Origin: Qipengyuania vulgaris
GTDB lineage: Bacteria > Pseudomonadota > Alphaproteobacteria > Sphingomonadales > Sphingomonadaceae
Length of the DNA: 64,000 nucleotides
Direction: 5' to 3'
Assembly: GCA_000756795.1 (NCBI GenBank)
Contig: CCSI01000001.1
Location: 124,001 to 188,000 of the forward strand
The translations under genes were made by a program, and so were the position numbers. How positions within the stretch are numbered: position 1 is the first letter of the stretch; each line of letters opens with the position of its first letter. Positions 63,203 to 64,000 of this stretch are shown here, piece after piece. The notes beneath the pieces are model-generated. The model had not been told where the DNA came from, did no database searches, and saw only the letters and a list, made by a program, of their open reading frames with translations.

Positions 63203-64000
63203 CGCGCGAAAGGATCGCTCGACTGAACGCCAGCGCTGCCCACACAGCTCTTGAGTTCGCGAACCGCTCTTCGTGACCCCTTCAAGGGGAAGACATCAAT
63301 CACTTCGCCATTCATGGAAAAGAAAATGAGCTCCTCGTTAGCCAAATCTTTTTCTAGGTCTTTCCATTCAAGGAAGGCTGTCAACGTCGTCATGCCACCT
63401 TCATGGACCATGCCGCCAAAGTCCCTTGTCCCCCAGCCATCGTCCACTTTCTCTCCCGTCATGAAGGCAAGATCAATCTTGTAGTCGGTATCATTCTTGA
63501 CTGCTTGGAAGCGCTGATTGTGAAATGCCAAATAAGAACTTCCGTCTATTCGCAGGCCCGCCCCCACCCAAGAGTAATTATTCGCTTCACCTTCGGAAAA
63601 AAATTCTGCGATCATGTAGCAGCCATCGCGGTCGTCAAAATTGCGCACTTTCCATGTGCCCTGTTCCCAATTGAAGACATCCACGAGCCGTGCTGGTCGA
63701 TTGGCGCTGACAATCGAGCTGGATGAGGACGTTGTCTCAGAATTGTCGAGATCGAATATTTCGAATGAGATGCCGCTCTGTGAAGGATCGGCGGTGTTGA
63801 TCCACGCAATTTCTTCGGGAGGGGCCGACGTCGCAAAAATAACTGCTCGCTCAGGCAGGTTGAGAAGGGTCAGATACCGCCCAACCCTCGCATTCCCTAC
63901 CCCTTTTTCAATTTGCCTTCCGCCCGACAGGACATAACTCGCGTGAAAACCGACAGATGCGGTCGTCGCGATATAGCGGGTCTGCCCGGCAACCCAGATA
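63199..64000 (-). CDS. ClpP/crotonase-like secreted protein, 5' part outside the window
   Basis: The frame is open from the right edge to TAA at 63199-63201 with no in-frame start between 63685 and 64000, so the gene is cut by the window. The visible N-terminal stretch (VAGQTRYIATTASVGFHASY, then GNARVGRYLTLLNLPE and FATSAPPEEIAWINTADPSQ) matches the ClpP/crotonase-like periplasmic proteins of the COG3904 type, which have a Gly-rich alpha/beta core. The rest (DVFNWEQGTWKVRNFDDRDG onward) is a second beta-rich domain. The catalytic Ser region lies beyond the edge. Confidence 0.6.
   Translation of the reverse strand, partial: IWVAGQTRYIATTASVGFHASYVLSGGRQIEKGVGNARVGRYLTLLNLPERAVIFATSAPPEEIAWINTADPSQSGISFEIFDLDNSETTSSSSSIVSANRPARLVDVFNWEQGTWKVRNFDDRDGCYMIAEFFSEGEANNYSWVGAGLRIDGSSYLAFHNQRFQAVKNDTDYKIDLAFMTGEKVDDGWGTRDFGGMVHEGGMTTLTAFLEWKDLEKDLANEELIFFSMNGEVIDVFPLKGSRRAVRELKSCVGSAGVQSSDPFAR

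Noticed and set aside
61271-64000. Complete prophage
   Set aside because: No integrase, terminase large subunit, capsid or lysis gene is visible; only an island edge can be claimed.

Overview
The window is a 64 kb piece of a GC-rich alphaproteobacterial chromosome. Gene content and order point to the Sphingomonadales, most likely an Erythrobacteraceae (Erythrobacter/Qipengyuania-like) bacterium. Supporting signs are the NDUFS4-type complex I subunit, the gene set pyrH-frr-uppS-cdsA-dxr-rseP-bamA-skp-fabZ with no lpxD, lpxA or lpxB around fabZ (as expected in a group that replaces LPS with glycosphingolipids), an OxyR with both redox cysteines, and promoter-like GGAAC-N17-CGTT (EcfG) and GTTC-N7-GTTC (LexA) sequences typical of alphaproteobacteria. 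The genus is inference; no 16S gene is present.

Layout. 0-4.2 kb: end of a polyprenyl synthetase, a lipoprotein, helicase HrpB and a complex I subunit. 4.2-9.7 kb: an intergenic palindromic repeat, the small SRP RNA, dnaX, the YbaB/EbfC nucleoid protein, lon and HU. 9.7-14.7 kb: a lipoprotein, rRNA methylase RlmB, tRNA-Tyr, a KAS III enzyme, the psd-pssA phospholipid pair and a small membrane protein with a candidate LexA-controlled promoter. 15-17 kb: rpsB-tsf. 17-19.9 kb: a lower-GC exopolysaccharide-like locus (outer-membrane barrel, processive GT2, small membrane protein). 20-29.6 kb: the UMP kinase / RRF / isoprenoid / envelope-assembly cluster ending in fabZ and rpmE. 29.7-31 kb: GFA protein, prolyl 4-hydroxylase-like enzyme, tRNA-His. 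31-39 kb: leucine dehydrogenase, cytochrome c maturation operon ccmCDEFGHI, Kup. 39-45 kb: GNAT, dapF-mtaB-ftsY-yciB operon, a GGDEF-EAL protein. 45-51 kb: stress and accessory genes (EVE protein, SDR, CsbD, a TPP enzyme, an LplT-like MFS protein, pgsA, small membrane proteins). 51-58 kb: oxyR, rnd, aspS, a four-helix-bundle stress protein, a beta-lactamase-fold serine hydrolase. 58-61.3 kb: acpP-fabF-mltG-2H phosphoesterase and elongator tRNA-Met.

From the 3' end of tRNA-Met (61.27 kb) to the right edge the character changes. Base composition falls, and a tight minus-strand run of very small unknown genes appears, including a DUF5681-type protein common in mobile elements, followed by a truncated ClpP/crotonase-like secreted protein gene. 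This looks like one end of an island inserted at the tRNA. No integrase lies inside the window.

Most of the window is housekeeping. The points most worth following up are the candidate SOS-controlled 80-residue membrane protein next to rpsB, the structure-conserving intergenic repeat present twice, the EF-hand-like loop inside the Skp homologue beside a BamA with acidic calcium-type loops, the minimal exopolysaccharide locus, the inverted repeat that covers the ribosome-binding site of the SDR gene, and the tRNA-Met-flanking island.
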